The translations under genes were made by a program, and so were the position numbers. The notes below the pieces were generated by a model, which saw only the letters and a program-made list of their open reading frames with translations, ran no database searches and was not told the origin of the DNA. From JAMQPK01 sp963761975 (GTDB taxonomy: Bacteria; Acidobacteriota; Vicinamibacteria; Vicinamibacterales; JAMQPK01), in the NCBI GenBank assembly GCA_963761975.1, contig CAVXIR010000004.1:1364001-1428000 (forward strand): a stretch of DNA of 64,000 nucleotides, in the 5' to 3' direction. Of this stretch, positions 29,632 to 42,165 are shown one piece after another (within the stretch, counting starts at the first letter, position 1; each line of letters begins with the position of its first letter).

Positions 29632-30511
29632 GGCTGTTGTTTCCCAAACAGAAAAGAAAGCGCTTGCTCAAGGCGCGCTGCAGTCGCCGCGATCGAGTGC
29701 TTCGCCCGTGGCACGATCTGCACCATGACTTCTGGCGGTCCTTGCAGCGCTCCTCTCAGGTTCCGCTCGAGCAGCGTCAATGCTTTCGCGTAACCGACAT
29801 TGCCCTCGTTGGTGTCGAACTCGCTGTCACCAGCACCCAGAAAGATTTTCGCCGGGCCCTTGAATAGTTGCGCGGGATCGCGAAGCAGTTGTCCATTGCC
29901 GACTCCGAGAGAGGGACTCTCGAGCAGGCCAATATGAACAGGTCTGGCCTGGCGATCATTGCCCACAGCGCGGCAACTGCCCCATACGACCAGCCTCCTA
30001 TGGCTTGCGGACCGGAGGTCACTCGATATCGCTTGGTGATGAGTGGAACGATGTCGCGCGCCAGAAAATCAGGAAACTGCCGACCAATCGGCTCTGGCGA
30101 GTCGGGAAGGAAGAACGGATCGCGATACGGTATCAGCTCATATTCCCGGAACATTGAGTCGATCCCAACCACGATCATGGGAGGAATCGCTCCGTTCGCA
30201 ATCAGTCGCGATAGCGTCTCGTCGAAGCCCCACTCCGTGTCGGGAGCGCCAACCATGCAGTCGCCAAAGAGCATCTGCCCATCCATCATGTAAAGGGCCG
30301 GATAGCGCTTTTCGGCATTGGCGGGTTCCGAATATCCAGGTGGTACCCACACGCGTAAGTAGCGCTGATTGTGAAAAACACGACTCTCCGATGGCACAAC
30401 GTCGACTCGACCAGTGACGGTTGGTCGGCACGGCAGCGATGCTTGTGCCGCGACATTTGTCGGGGAGATGTGGAATAACAAGGTGAGAGCTACGGCAGCA
30501 GCCTTTCTCAT
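29628..30511 (-). CDS. Secreted alpha/beta-hydrolase (esterase D-like), one frameshift
   Basis: A protein with a signal peptide (AAVALTLLFHISPTNVAAQ), the strands RYLRVWVPPGY and YPALYMMDGQ typical of putative esterases of the Fes/esterase D type, and the nucleophile elbow GGWSYGA. The frame changes near 29935 (one base missing after DLFIL); the other frame continues GLLESPSLGVGNG, KIFLGAGDSEFD with the acid, and KHSIAA with the catalytic His, ending FLFGKQQP at 29628. With both parts joined the length is normal for the family. It is translationally coupled to the amidohydrolase gene downstream. Confidence 0.8.
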
Positions 30512-30640
30512 AACCAGAGATTCTCATTCGACGGTCACGTATCGGGCAGATTCGTGCGAGTCTACGCGCTCGATGCGAATCTCACAAACTCTTCGTCGCG
30601 TTCGTTCTTTTTCCTCTTGGCGGCCGTTGGCAGCGACGAT

Positions 30641-30841
30641 CCCTCGGCGTGGCCGAAGCCGAAGATGCTGTTCGAAGGTCCGTATCTCTTCTCCACCGGG
30701 CCGACGCAATTCGACGTAGCGCGCGACGGCCGCCTCCTGATGGTCAAGCCCGTCGACGCAGATGGCGAGGGTGCGCCCAGCCAGCTCGTCGTGGTGCAAA
30801 ACTGGTTCGAGGAGTTGCGCCGGCTTGCGCCGCGGAAGTGA
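30641..30841 (+). pseudogene. C-terminal remnant of a propeller kinase
   Basis: About 65 codons encode the tail typical of the kinases in this window: MLFEGPYLF, QFDVARDGRLLMVKP and VVVQNWFEELRRLAPRK, then a stop. Sequence before roughly 30640 has no kinase or propeller pattern, so the rest of the gene is gone. It shows that the kinase family has been copied and lost locally. Confidence 0.6.
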
Positions 30842-30887
30842 AAACGATGTAGGGTTCGTCAGATTTGGGTGTTACGCGTTGTGAACG

Positions 30888-33322
30888 TTAGCGGAAGTTG
30901 TCAACCAGGACCAGATCGGCGTCCTGGTGATCGGTTTGGTTCCACAAGAATCGCTTACCATCCCTCGACACGGAGAATGCAGGCACTGCGGCGAACGAAG
31001 GCTTGTCTACAACTCCCATTCCGGTCACGGACTTTCCTGTCGAGGAGTCCCAACAGATACCGGTATGGGAGCCTGCAACTTCGACTGAGGAAGAAAGCAG
31101 ACCCCATCCTGCGTCACTCCCCACCTGCCCTGCCACGCGGACTCCAGACCTGGCACGGCCCGAGCCGCTCCGTCCGGGGACGTCATCCGCCACAGGCCAG
31201 ACTCCGCACGCGCGCGAATGAAATAGAGATCCTTGCCGTCCAGGGTTTCCGTCGCCTCGAAGCCGCCGCCTTGCGTCACCTGAACGGCGTGTCCGCCGCC
31301 GCGAGGCAATCTCCAGATTTCATCATTCCCGGAACGGTTCGACCGGAAATAAATCCACTTCCCATTCATCGAATAGCTTGGCCGACCCTCGTCGGAGACC
31401 TCCCTTGTGATCCGCTTCGTAATCCCACCATCGGCGGACACGGTGTAAATGTCGCGGTTCGTGCCTTCGAGGACAGCGAAGACGAGCTCGCGACCGTCTG
31501 GGGACCAGCGCACGCCATCAGCAACCACGCTTCCAAACGAAGTGAGCTGCACGACCTGACCACCCTGCGCATCGCTAACATAAATCTCCCATCCACCGGT
31601 TCGATCCGATACGAATGCGATTTTGCCCCCGTCTGGGGAGAACTGTGGATTGAAATCGCGCCGCGTCGACGCAATCAGCTGCGTCCGACTATCCCCAGTC
31701 GCGGTCCAGATGTTCTCATCGGCGATTGTGCGTGCATACACGAGCCGATGAGAGGCTATTGACACCGCGGGCTGTCTGGCGCCGTCCTCGAAGCCTGGGA
31801 TTCGCGAGGGCTGTCCAGAATTGATCGGTACGCGCCATAAAGCGGTTGGGCCACCCAGCTGAATTGCTGCAACGATCGCTTCGCCATCCGGCGCCCACGC
31901 GACTTCATAGAGGAAGTTGTTGGGCAGCTCGATCCGCTTCAAAGGTCCACCAGACATTGGGAGGACATAGAGCTGCCCTGCGCCGATGCTGGTGGTCCAT
32001 CGCGCGAACGCGAGCGCGCTGCCATCGGGAGAAAACGCGAAGAACCTATCGCCACCACTGGTTGGAGGTGGATGGGTCAGCTGGCGCCGGTCACCGGTCT
32101 GCAGGTTGAAGAGAACGATGGCGCCTGAGGCATCCATGAACGCGATGGATTGGCTGTCCGGCGTCCACGCCACATCTCCCTGAGATCCGGCGATAGGGGT
32201 TTCGTGTGGAGACGTCGTATCCGTCAGCTTCCGCTCCGTTCCACCAAGCGGAGGTACGACGAAGATCGATTGCTGGCGAATGAACGCCACATATCGGCCG
32301 TCGGGGGACCATCTGGGAGCCTGATCGAGGGCGGGATCGGTGGTGAGACGCAGCGGATTGCTGCCGTCGACCATCTTTACGTAGATTTCGAAGTTGTCTC
32401 GCCCACGACTGCCGCGGCCGTCGCCCAACCCCATCCAGGCATGACGCGCCGTTTGACCTCAGCTCCCTTCGCTACCAGACGTCCGCTCTCGGAATCTTCG
32501 CGAACCTCGTCGAGTGCGAGTCGGACGTCGTCCATGTGCTGGATTCGTCGAGCCGGGTCCTTGCGCAAACAGCGTCGAATGATTTTGTCGAGATCCGGCG
32601 GCGCGTCCTCGATCGGTTTCGGCTCGTCCCTGAGGATCGCCGAAATAGTGGACATCGGGGACTCGCCGGCGAAGGCGTGCCGGCCGGTCACCATTTCGTA
32701 GAGTACAGAGCCGAAGCTGAAGATATCGCTGCGAATGTCGAGCGGGCGGCCTTCGGCCTGTTCCGGCGACATGTAAGCCGTCGTCCCCATAATCATGCCC
32801 TCTTCGGTCTTGAGGGGCTGGGTCCGGGTGCGGTCGTTCTCGGCGGGGGCCGTTTCGATTAGCCTCGCCAGGCCGAAATCGAGCAGCTTGACATGACCAT
32901 CGTCAGATACCATCACGTTCGCCGGCTTCAGATCGCGGTGGATGATATCGGCCGAATGGGCTTTCGCCAGCGCATCGGCGATCTGGATGGCGATCCTCAA
33001 CGCCGGCCCAAGGCGCATGCCATGGCGTGGGATGAGTGCATCCAGCGTCTTGCCAGCCAGGCACTCCATCACCATGTAGTCGATGCCATCTTCGCTGTTG
33101 ATGTCGTACACGATCACGATATTCGGGTGATTCAGCGCCGAGGCGGCTTGTGCTTCCTGCACGAAGCGCTGCTTTCGGTCCGGGTCGGCGACGCGGTCAG
33201 CGGGCAGGATCTTAATGGCGACGATACGATTCAGGCGAGTGTCGCGGGCCTTGAACACCTCGCCCATACCGCCCGCGCCCAATCGTTCCACGATCTGGTA
33301 ATGTCCCAGCATCTGACCAATC
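30888..33322 (-). CDS. Serine/threonine protein kinase with PD40 propeller, internally deleted and frameshifted
   Basis: ATG 33322 is preceded by GGAG. Kinase motifs: GAGGMGEVFKARDT, VAIKILP, HRDLKPAN, DFGLARLI, GTTAYMSPEQ. After RRVMPGWGWATAAA (the start of the usual membrane helix) the sequence jumps at about 32410 directly into a propeller blade (RDNFEIYVKMVDG) in another frame, so the membrane helix and first blade or blades are missing. The remaining propeller is long (WSPDGRYVAFI, FSPDGSALAFA, WSPDGRELVFA) and ends, after a second shift near 31095, in SVSRDGKRFLWNQTD and VLVDNFR. This kinase may be cytosolic or non-functional. Confidence 0.8.
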
Positions 33323-33764
33323 ATCGGAAGTTCTCCACTACAGCTGGGCCTTTCAAAAGTCGCTTGGTTTTGACGAGAAGCACAAGGCCGTAAGCGGGCG
33401 CGCTGCGCCCGTGCGGAAAACCCGCTGAGACGCACTGATACTACACCAGTCCACCGAGGCGGCCCCGCACATCTAAGTGTAGAAAGCAATGACGACGCTG
33501 ATGGTTCATTCCAATGTAGCCCAGTCTGCCGAGGCACGACGTCGGCGATCGTACCCGCGCGCGGCAAGCTCAGCACCCCGAAGAATCATCAATGCCGGCG
33601 CTTTGACATGTCTCCGCAGTTGCGCACTGCGTTGCGTGCGTGACGACGGACGGAAGGCTGGTGGACCAAATATGCGCGAGTTCGAACCGGCTGATCGGCT
33701 GGTTGCACTGCCTGGAGCGCCTGCGAGCGACCGCGTGAGAAAGGAGTCACGGTGAATCCCTCAC
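33323..33764. other. Intergenic region with a GC-rich hairpin, no gene recognised
   Basis: Between the 5' end of one kinase gene and the 3' end of the next. CGGGCGC-GCT-GCGCCCG at 33395-33411 forms a 7-bp hairpin, nested in a wider inverted repeat AGCGGG (33393-33398) / CCCGCT (33421-33426). It lacks a U-run and may be a REP-like element. No protein-like frame was found. Confidence 0.4.
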
Positions 33765-36325
<2,561 letters not shown>

Positions 36326-36333
36326 GTCGGCCG

Positions 36334-36363
36334 ATTCTGAGGTCGTCCTACCGGACCTGTCAA
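36334..36363 (-). promoter_or_regulatory. Promoter of the TPR kinase (TTGACA-N18-CAGAAT)
   Basis: On the reverse strand TTGACA (36358-36363) is followed after 18 nt by CAGAAT (36334-36339), which ends 8 nt before the ATG at 36325. No Shine-Dalgarno is visible, again consistent with a leaderless start. Confidence 0.45.
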
Positions 36364-36569
36364 TCTCTGGACGGAAGGGTTCCTCAGGAGTCGGATCGCT
36401 GCGTGGCCCGACGCCGCTATCGTGCGCAACCTCCCCTTCAGGGTGACGTCAACTCGCGGCAGGGACCCTTCGCCTGCTATCAAGACCGGAGGTTGGATTT
36501 CGTCGGTCCACCCTCGCGGCTCAGGGGCTATCGGTGAACGCCGCTATTGTGGACAGCCTTCGCGTGGCT

Positions 36570-36595
36570 TGGTGAGCCGCAGAGGAATCGAACCC
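36570..36595 (-). other. tRNA 3'-end-like sequence (T-loop plus CCA), no full tRNA
   Basis: The reverse strand reads GGGTTCGATTCC followed by TCTGCGGCTCACCA, resembling a T-loop and a CCA-tailed acceptor strand. The T-stem pairs badly and no matching 5' acceptor (GAGCCGC) or anticodon arm lies upstream, so this is not a functional tRNA. Similar sequences occur at 51744-51771 and 53939-53952, which suggests att-site scars. The rest of 36326-36653 holds nothing recognisable. Confidence 0.35.
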
Positions 36596-36653
36596 ACGGC
36601 GGGCCGATGCGTTCCGCGCAATAGGCGGTAACAAGATTGGCATCGACTGATCG

Positions 36654-36659
36654 TAGAAT
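36654..36659 (+). promoter_or_regulatory. -10-like box (TAGAAT) upstream of the cytochrome b operon
   Basis: TAGAAT ends 9 nt before a GTG at 36669 and 15 nt before the ATG at 36675. No ribosome-binding site is seen before either. Confidence 0.4.
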
Positions 36660-36674
36660 GCCCAGTCGGTGAAG

Positions 36675-37391
36675 ATGGACAGCGCCCTGATCTCCGAACC
36701 AGCTCGCGCCGCCGCCAAGACGTCGAGCACCGTTCACTCATCCAACGTGCGCATCTGTCACTGGGTGAACGTCGTCGCCTGCGCGTACCTTCTCGTCAGC
36801 GGCGTTCACATCTTCCTCGACTTCCCCGAGCTGTACTGGGGGCATACCGGGTATCGCGGCTACCCCGCGGCGTTCAGGCTCGCGGACTGGGGCCTGCCGT
36901 GGGAGGAGGCCGGGGCCCTCGGCGACCGCAGGTGGGGACGCAACTACCACTTCACCTTTGCTTGGGTGTTTCTCATCAACGGCGTCGTGTACGTCGGTTG
37001 GAATCTCTATTCGAACCATTTCCGCGACCGGATGCTGCCCGCTCGTGACGAGCTGACAGTTGCCCGCATGCGGACGGAACTGGGCGATCAGTTTCGCTGG
37101 CGATCACGCAGCCACACATCCAGTGGCAGCTACGACACGCTGCAGAAGGCTTCGTACCTTGTTCTGATCTTCGTGTTCACGCCGCTCATGATTTTGACGG
37201 GTATCGCGCAGTCCCCCGGCTTTACGACTGCGATGCCGGCGCTGCTGGATGTGTTCGGGGGCCGTCAGTCGGCGCGGACGCTTCACACCATCGGTACCGT
37301 AGTACTCGTGCTGTTCGTGGGCGTCCACGTGCTGCAGGTCGCGGCGGCGGGATTCGTCAACCGGGTCCGTTCTATGATCATCGGAAAATAG
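36675..37391 (+). CDS. Membrane-bound cytochrome b (cytochrome b561/formate-DH gamma type)
   Basis: A 238-residue protein (240 if GTG 36669 is used) with four membrane helices and His residues placed as haem b ligands: RICHWVNVVACAYLL, YHFTFAWVFLINGVVYV, a third helix YLVLIFVFTPLMILTGI and TLHTIGTVVLVLFVGVHVLQV with two His. It matches the di-haem cytochrome b subunit type that passes electrons between quinone and a periplasmic oxidoreductase. It lies 12 nt upstream of a molybdopterin oxidoreductase gene, its likely partner. Confidence 0.87.
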   Translation: MDSALISEPARAAAKTSSTVHSSNVRICHWVNVVACAYLLVSGVHIFLDFPELYWGHTGYRGYPAAFRLADWGLPWEEAGALGDRRWGRNYHFTFAWVFLINGVVYVGWNLYSNHFRDRMLPARDELTVARMRTELGDQFRWRSRSHTSSGSYDTLQKASYLVLIFVFTPLMILTGIAQSPGFTTAMPALLDVFGGRQSARTLHTIGTVVLVLFVGVHVLQVAAAGFVNRVRSMIIGK

Positions 37392-37403
37392 AGCGAGGAA
37401 GCA

Positions 37404-38156
37404 ATGAGCAAGCGCATCTCACGCCGTGCGTGGCTGACGAGCGTCTCGGGCCTTGGTGGTCTGGTGTTGACTGGGTGTTCGCGCGAAACATTCGTCCCGC
37501 CGCGCGTGCGCGGGGGATTGATCGGCGCTGCCGATGTGTTGACGATGAGCACCAATCGGCTGCTGCTTGCCGGCCAACAATTGGCACGGGAGTACCCACG
37601 AAGCGACGTCGCCGACCCGTTTCCGACGTGGAACCAGACCAATCCGCGTAACGCGGAGTATCAACGCCACTTGGCAGAAGGATTCAGGAACTGGCGTCTG
37701 CCAATCACCGGTCTCGTCGAGCGTCCGCGCGCGCTGTCGCTCGACGAGATCAGGAGCCTGCCTGCCCGCACGCAAATCACCGCCCACGTGTGCGAGCAAG
37801 GCTGGTCAGCGATCGGCGAGTGGACGGGCGTGCCGCTCAGCCGGGTGCTTGAAACGGCGGGTGGCGTCACGCCTGCGGCGCGCTACGTCGTCATCGATAC
37901 ATTCGACGGGTGGTACGAGGGATACGATCTGTTCGAGGTCGAGCATCCTCAGACGATTCTTGCGTACGGACTCAACGGCCGCGACCTTCCAAGAGGCAAT
38001 GGCGCGCCGCTCCGTCTCCGCGTCGAACGGCAGTGCGGATATAAGAACCTCAAGTTCCTGCGGTCGGTTCAGGTTGTCGACTCCGTGGCTGGCTTTGGCA
38101 GGGGCACGGGTGGAATCAACTCTGACCGTGGGTTCCACTGGTTCGCGGGCGTATGA
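37404..38156 (+). CDS. Molybdopterin-dependent oxidoreductase, sulfite-oxidase/MsrP type
   Basis: A 250-residue protein. The N-terminus SKRISRRAWLTSVSG fits a twin-arginine signal and LTGCS could be a lipobox. The catalytic domain shows the sulfite-oxidase fold signature: the molybdenum-ligand Cys in THVCEQGW-type sequence (AHVCEQGWSAIGEW), YGLNGRDLPRGNGAPLRLRV and the YKNLKFL strand that ends the domain. The family includes MsrP, which reduces methionine sulfoxide in periplasmic proteins using electrons from a haem b membrane partner; the upstream cytochrome b fits that role. The natural substrate here is inferred, not shown. Confidence 0.87.
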   Translation: MSKRISRRAWLTSVSGLGGLVLTGCSRETFVPPRVRGGLIGAADVLTMSTNRLLLAGQQLAREYPRSDVADPFPTWNQTNPRNAEYQRHLAEGFRNWRLPITGLVERPRALSLDEIRSLPARTQITAHVCEQGWSAIGEWTGVPLSRVLETAGGVTPAARYVVIDTFDGWYEGYDLFEVEHPQTILAYGLNGRDLPRGNGAPLRLRVERQCGYKNLKFLRSVQVVDSVAGFGRGTGGINSDRGFHWFAGV

Positions 38157-38199
38157 AGATCGTGTTGCCCGAGCCAGCCTTCGGGCGCAGAATGCCCAC

Positions 38200-39399
38200 A
38201 TGAAGAAGGCACTCTTCGCAACCGTGGCTTTGGCGCTGGCGCTCCTCGGCGGGCGCGGAATTCTGGCACAGTCGACCGCTCCACCGGCACAGACGCCCCC
38301 AGCGCTGCCGACATTCGAGCTCGACAAAACGTGGCCGCCGAAACTTCCCAACGGATGGGTGATGGGGCAGATGTCGTCGGTCGCGATCGACAAGCGCGAT
38401 CATGTCTGGCTGCTCCACCGCCCACGCTTCATCCCCGCAGAACAAAGCGCGCATCGCGCGCCTCCCGTGCTCGAATTCGACGCCGCGGGAAAATTCGTTC
38501 AGGGTTGGGGCGGACCGGGAGCAGGCTACGAATGGCCCGAGAACGAACACGGCATCTTCGTCGACGACAAAGACATCGTCTGGATTGGCGGCCAGGCGGG
38601 AACAGGCGCGGGCGTTGTCAGGTACAAGAAGGTTGCCAACCAGCGTCTTCCCGTCGATGACGACATGCTGCTCAAGTTCACGACGGCAGGAAAATTTCTG
38701 CAGCAGATCGGCCGGCAGAATGCCAGCGGTGGAAACCAGGACACGAAGAATTTGAAAGAGCCTGCCGATCTTGTGATCCATCGGAATACCAACGAAGCGT
38801 TCATCGCCGACGGCTATGGAAATCGCCGCGTGATCGTGCTGGATGCCGATACCGGCGCGTTCAAACGCATGTGGGGCGCTTTCGGTAATATTCCGGTCGA
38901 TGCGGCACCCACGCCGTTGCGGCCTGGCTTCTCGGGTTTCGCGGAACCGGGGGTTGAAACACCGCCGCCCGCCGGCACGGCGGCGACACCAGCGCCAGCG
39001 AGAACGCCTCCAGGTCCTCAGCAATTCGGCGGTCCCGTTCACGCGATTCGCGTCTCGAACGACGGCTTCGTCTACGTCGCCGATCGCAGTAACGGGAGAG
39101 TGCAGGTGTTCACACTGGCGGGCAAATACGTCAACCAGCTGTTCCCGGGCGGCTCACCGGGCGGTCTCGCCCTATCGGCGGACAAAGAGCAGCAGTTTTT
39201 GTATGTCGGAGAGGGCAATCAGATTCTGATCGTGAATCGAAAGACGCTCGCCGTTCTGGCAAGCGATCGTTTCGGAGCGCGAGGAACCGTTCGGCCTCAC
39301 CAGCTGGCGATCGATTCGAAGGGCAACGTCTACACGGCAGAGCTCGACTATGGCACGCAGCGATTCGCCTTTAAGGGTGTGCCTGGTCAGAAGCCGTAA
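38200..39399 (+). CDS. Secreted NHL-repeat / peptidyl-alpha-hydroxyglycine lyase-like protein
   Basis: A 399-residue protein with a signal peptide (LFATVALALALLGGRGILAQ) and six NHL-type blades (MSSVAIDKRDHVWLL, GIFVDDKDIVWIGG, DLVIHRNTNEAFIADGYGNRRVIVLD, AIRVSNDGFVYVADRSN, QLAIDSKGNVYTAE). A Pro/Ala-rich insert (about residues 250-280) interrupts the propeller. Relatives are often annotated as 6-bladed beta-propellers or peptidylamidoglycolate lyases, but no activity can be assigned. The next gene, a kinase, starts 6 nt after its stop, and the preceding redox genes are on the same strand, so the four may form one operon. Confidence 0.85.
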   Translation: MKKALFATVALALALLGGRGILAQSTAPPAQTPPALPTFELDKTWPPKLPNGWVMGQMSSVAIDKRDHVWLLHRPRFIPAEQSAHRAPPVLEFDAAGKFVQGWGGPGAGYEWPENEHGIFVDDKDIVWIGGQAGTGAGVVRYKKVANQRLPVDDDMLLKFTTAGKFLQQIGRQNASGGNQDTKNLKEPADLVIHRNTNEAFIADGYGNRRVIVLDADTGAFKRMWGAFGNIPVDAAPTPLRPGFSGFAEPGVETPPPAGTAATPAPARTPPGPQQFGGPVHAIRVSNDGFVYVADRSNGRVQVFTLAGKYVNQLFPGGSPGGLALSADKEQQFLYVGEGNQILIVNRKTLAVLASDRFGARGTVRPHQLAIDSKGNVYTAELDYGTQRFAFKGVPGQKP

Positions 39400-39405
39400 C
39401 CAGAT

Positions 39406-42101
39406 TTGGCCCTCGCTCCAGGCACCCGCCTCGGCGTTTACGACGTCACCGCGCAGATCGGCGAAGGTGGGATGGGCCAGGTGTATCGGGCGACCGACAC
39501 GAAGCTGAAGCGTCAGGTCGCGATCAAGATTCTGCCACCGTCATTCGCCGCTGACCCCGATCGGCTTGCGCGGTTTCAGCGCGAAGCCGAAGTCCTCGCC
39601 TCATTGAACCATCCGAACATCGCGGCCATCTTCGGACTGGAAGACGGCGACGGCGTCAAAGCCCTCGTGATGGAGCTCGTCGAGGGCGAGGATCTCTCTC
39701 AGCGGATCGCGCGTGGAGCGATCCCACTCGACGACGCATTGCTGATCGCGAAACAGATCGCCGAGGCGCTGAAGCGGCGCACGAGCAGGGCATCATCCAT
39801 CGCGATCTGAAGCCCGCGAACATCAAAGTCCGCGCGGACGGCACCGTGAAGGTGCTCGACTTCGGGCTGGCGAAAGCCACGGAGGCTTCAGGCTCGGGGC
39901 GTCAGGCGACTCAGTCAGTCGCCGACGATCACGACGCCGCGATGACGCAGCGCTGGGATGATCCTCGGTACAGCGGCGTACATGAGCCCGGAGCAGGCCG
40001 CCGGGACTTCCGTCGATCGCCGCGCCGATATCTGGTCCTTCGGCGTCGTCCTGTGGGAAATGCTCAGCGGCCAGCGTCTGTTCGGCGGCGATACGGTCGC
40101 GCATACGCTCGCCGACGTGTTGCGGCGCTCGATCGAGTTCGACACGTTAGACGGTGCCCGCGCGCCGATCAAGACCCTGCTGCGCCGGTGCCTGGATCGG
40201 GATGCGAAGACACGCCTGCGCGACATCGGCGAGGCGCGCGTGGCTCTTGCCAAATATCTCGCGGACCCAGACGAGTGGGACTGAAGCTCCGCCTGCGCCG
40301 CGAGACCCGCCCGTCAGTGGGTGGCCTGGGCCGCGGCGGCGGTTCTCGCCACGATCGCCATCGTCGGGTGGTTGCGCCCGCGGCCGGCGGCGACCAGACC
40401 GAACGGCGGCTGATTTGGCGTTGACGATCGCGCCGACGGCAGGAAGCCTCGCGCCCGTGGGCGACCTGCATGCGACCCCCCAGATCTCGCCCGACGGCTC
40501 TGCGGTGATCTTCTATAGAGACATCGCGTCGCCTGGTGATGTTGGTGGCGTGCACGTGCGGCACTTGAACGCGCTCACGCCAGAACCCGTGCGCACAGGC
40601 GGTTTCAGAAACCCAGGATTCTGGTCCCCGGACTCGCGGTCGTTCGTGTTCAGCGACGGGACCAACCTGAAGAAGATGCGCGTGCCGGACGGCGCGCCGG
40701 AAATTGTCGCAAACGATATTGCCACGATGGTGGGCGGGAGTTGGAGCGATACAGGTACGCTGCTGATTCCATCAGCTAGCAGCGGAGGGCCAGGACTGTA
40801 CGCAGTGCCGGCGGCCGGCGGAGTCGCGAAACGAATCGACGTGACGACGCTACCGAGCGACCGCTGGGTCTGGTGGCCGGAGTTCCTGCCCGACAGCGAC
40901 GATTTTCTGTTCCTGGCAGTTTCACCGGGAAAGATCGAGGACTCTGAAATCTACCTCGCCACGCTGCGCGACGGACGTGGCGTCGATCCCGTTCTGCTGA
41001 TGAAGAACGCCACCGCGGCCCGCTATACGCCGGCGGGCGGAGGACGCCTCCTGTTCGTTCGGAATGACAACCTCTATGCGCAAACGCTGGATCGCACGGC
41101 CAGGAAACTGAAGGGCGAACCGGAGTTAGTCCAGCAGCGGGTGGCGTCTTCGCCCGCGTTCTATGTCGCGCACTTTTCCGTGTCCCGTACAGGCGTGGTG
41201 GCCTGGCGTCCCGGAACGGCCGGTCTGTCCCAGGTGACCATCTTTGATCGGCAGGGTAAGGAGATCGGCACGGCGGGTTCTCCCACCGTCGTCCAGACAC
41301 TCAAGCTCGCGCCCGACGAGACACGCTTGCTCGCCGGATTCAACGGAGCCGCATGGCTCCTGGAACCCGGCCGGCCGGGGCAGCAACAGTTGGAGCAGGG
41401 GGCTTGGATACGCTTGGTCGCCGGACGGATCGAAGTTCTTAGGAGTGACCTTCGCCATCGGAACAGGCATCCGCGTTGTGGAACGTCCTGTGACCGGGGA
41501 AGGGACGGTTCGCGAACTGGCGAAGCTGCCCGGAATGGGGCGTCTGGACGACATTTCTCCGGACGGCAAGACGCTGCTGCTCAGTCGGGGCGTTTTGGAT
41601 ACGGCGGTGTTCTCGTTTCGGCTGGACGGCGTGCAGAAAGAACCGAAGTCTTTGCTCCAGACGGGGGAGACGATTGCACATGCGCGCTTTTCGCCAGACG
41701 GGCGCTGGATTGTGTACACCGCCTCCGCGGCGGGGAGTGAACGCGGAGGGATCTACAGCGGCGGAGGAACTTTCATGCAGCCGTACCCGGGACCGGGATT
41801 GCGGAAGCAGGTGACCAGCCGCGGCAATTATCCGGTGTGGCGCAAGGATGGCAGAGAAATCGTGTACCTCGATGAATATCAGGGTCGGAACTACATCTGG
41901 TCGGTTCCCGTAACCGCTCGAGGCAATGAGTTCCGGGCAGGTACTCCGTCGCCGCTGTTCCCCGCTCGTCTTCCCGCGACCACGTTCGGCGATCTGAACT
42001 TCCTGGCCGTGTCGCGCGACGGCTCACGCTTCTATATCCCGCAAGCGGTGGAGCAGCCCGAGTCTGACGTGATCCACGTCCGCATGGGTTGGGCCAAGTG
42101 A
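39406..42101 (+). CDS. Serine/threonine protein kinase with PD40 propeller (TTG start), at least six frameshifts
   Basis: The start TTGGCCCT is the same as in three other kinases here (MALAPGTRLGVYDV). Kinase motifs are scattered over frames: GEGGMGQVYRATDT, VAIKILP, then after a missing base near 39769 HRDLKPAN and DFGLAKATE; further shifts near 39905, 39940 and 39955 precede GTAAYMSPEQ; two between 40280 and 40425 surround the membrane helix (VAWAAAAVLATIAIVGWL); one near 41395 lies in the propeller (ISPDGSAVIFY, WSPDSRSFVF, FSPDGRWIVYT). The end is VIHVRMGWAK, not the WFEEL tail of its relatives. With this many breaks it is the best candidate for a real pseudogene. Confidence 0.75.
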
Positions 42102-42146
42102 TGCTCGACGCGGCCGCCACGGCCTCCGCTGGCGATGCCCCGCGCG

Positions 42147-42152
42147 TATAAT
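42147..42152 (+). promoter_or_regulatory. -10 box (GTATAAT) for the intact TTG-start kinase
   Basis: TATAAT ends 13 nt before the TTG at 42166. It lies 45 nt after the preceding stop, so this kinase has its own promoter. No Shine-Dalgarno is present. Confidence 0.6.
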
Positions 42153-42165
42153 TCACAGCGAACCT

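Noticed and set aside
30554..30640. Coding start for the kinase-tail fragment
   Set aside because: The residues before about 30640 show no kinase or propeller pattern and no ribosome-binding site, so the fragment is treated as a pseudogene.
36570..36645. Possible complete tRNA gene on the reverse strand
   Set aside because: Only the T-loop-like and CCA-like parts match; there is no complementary 5' acceptor strand, D-arm or anticodon arm, and the T-stem pairs poorly.
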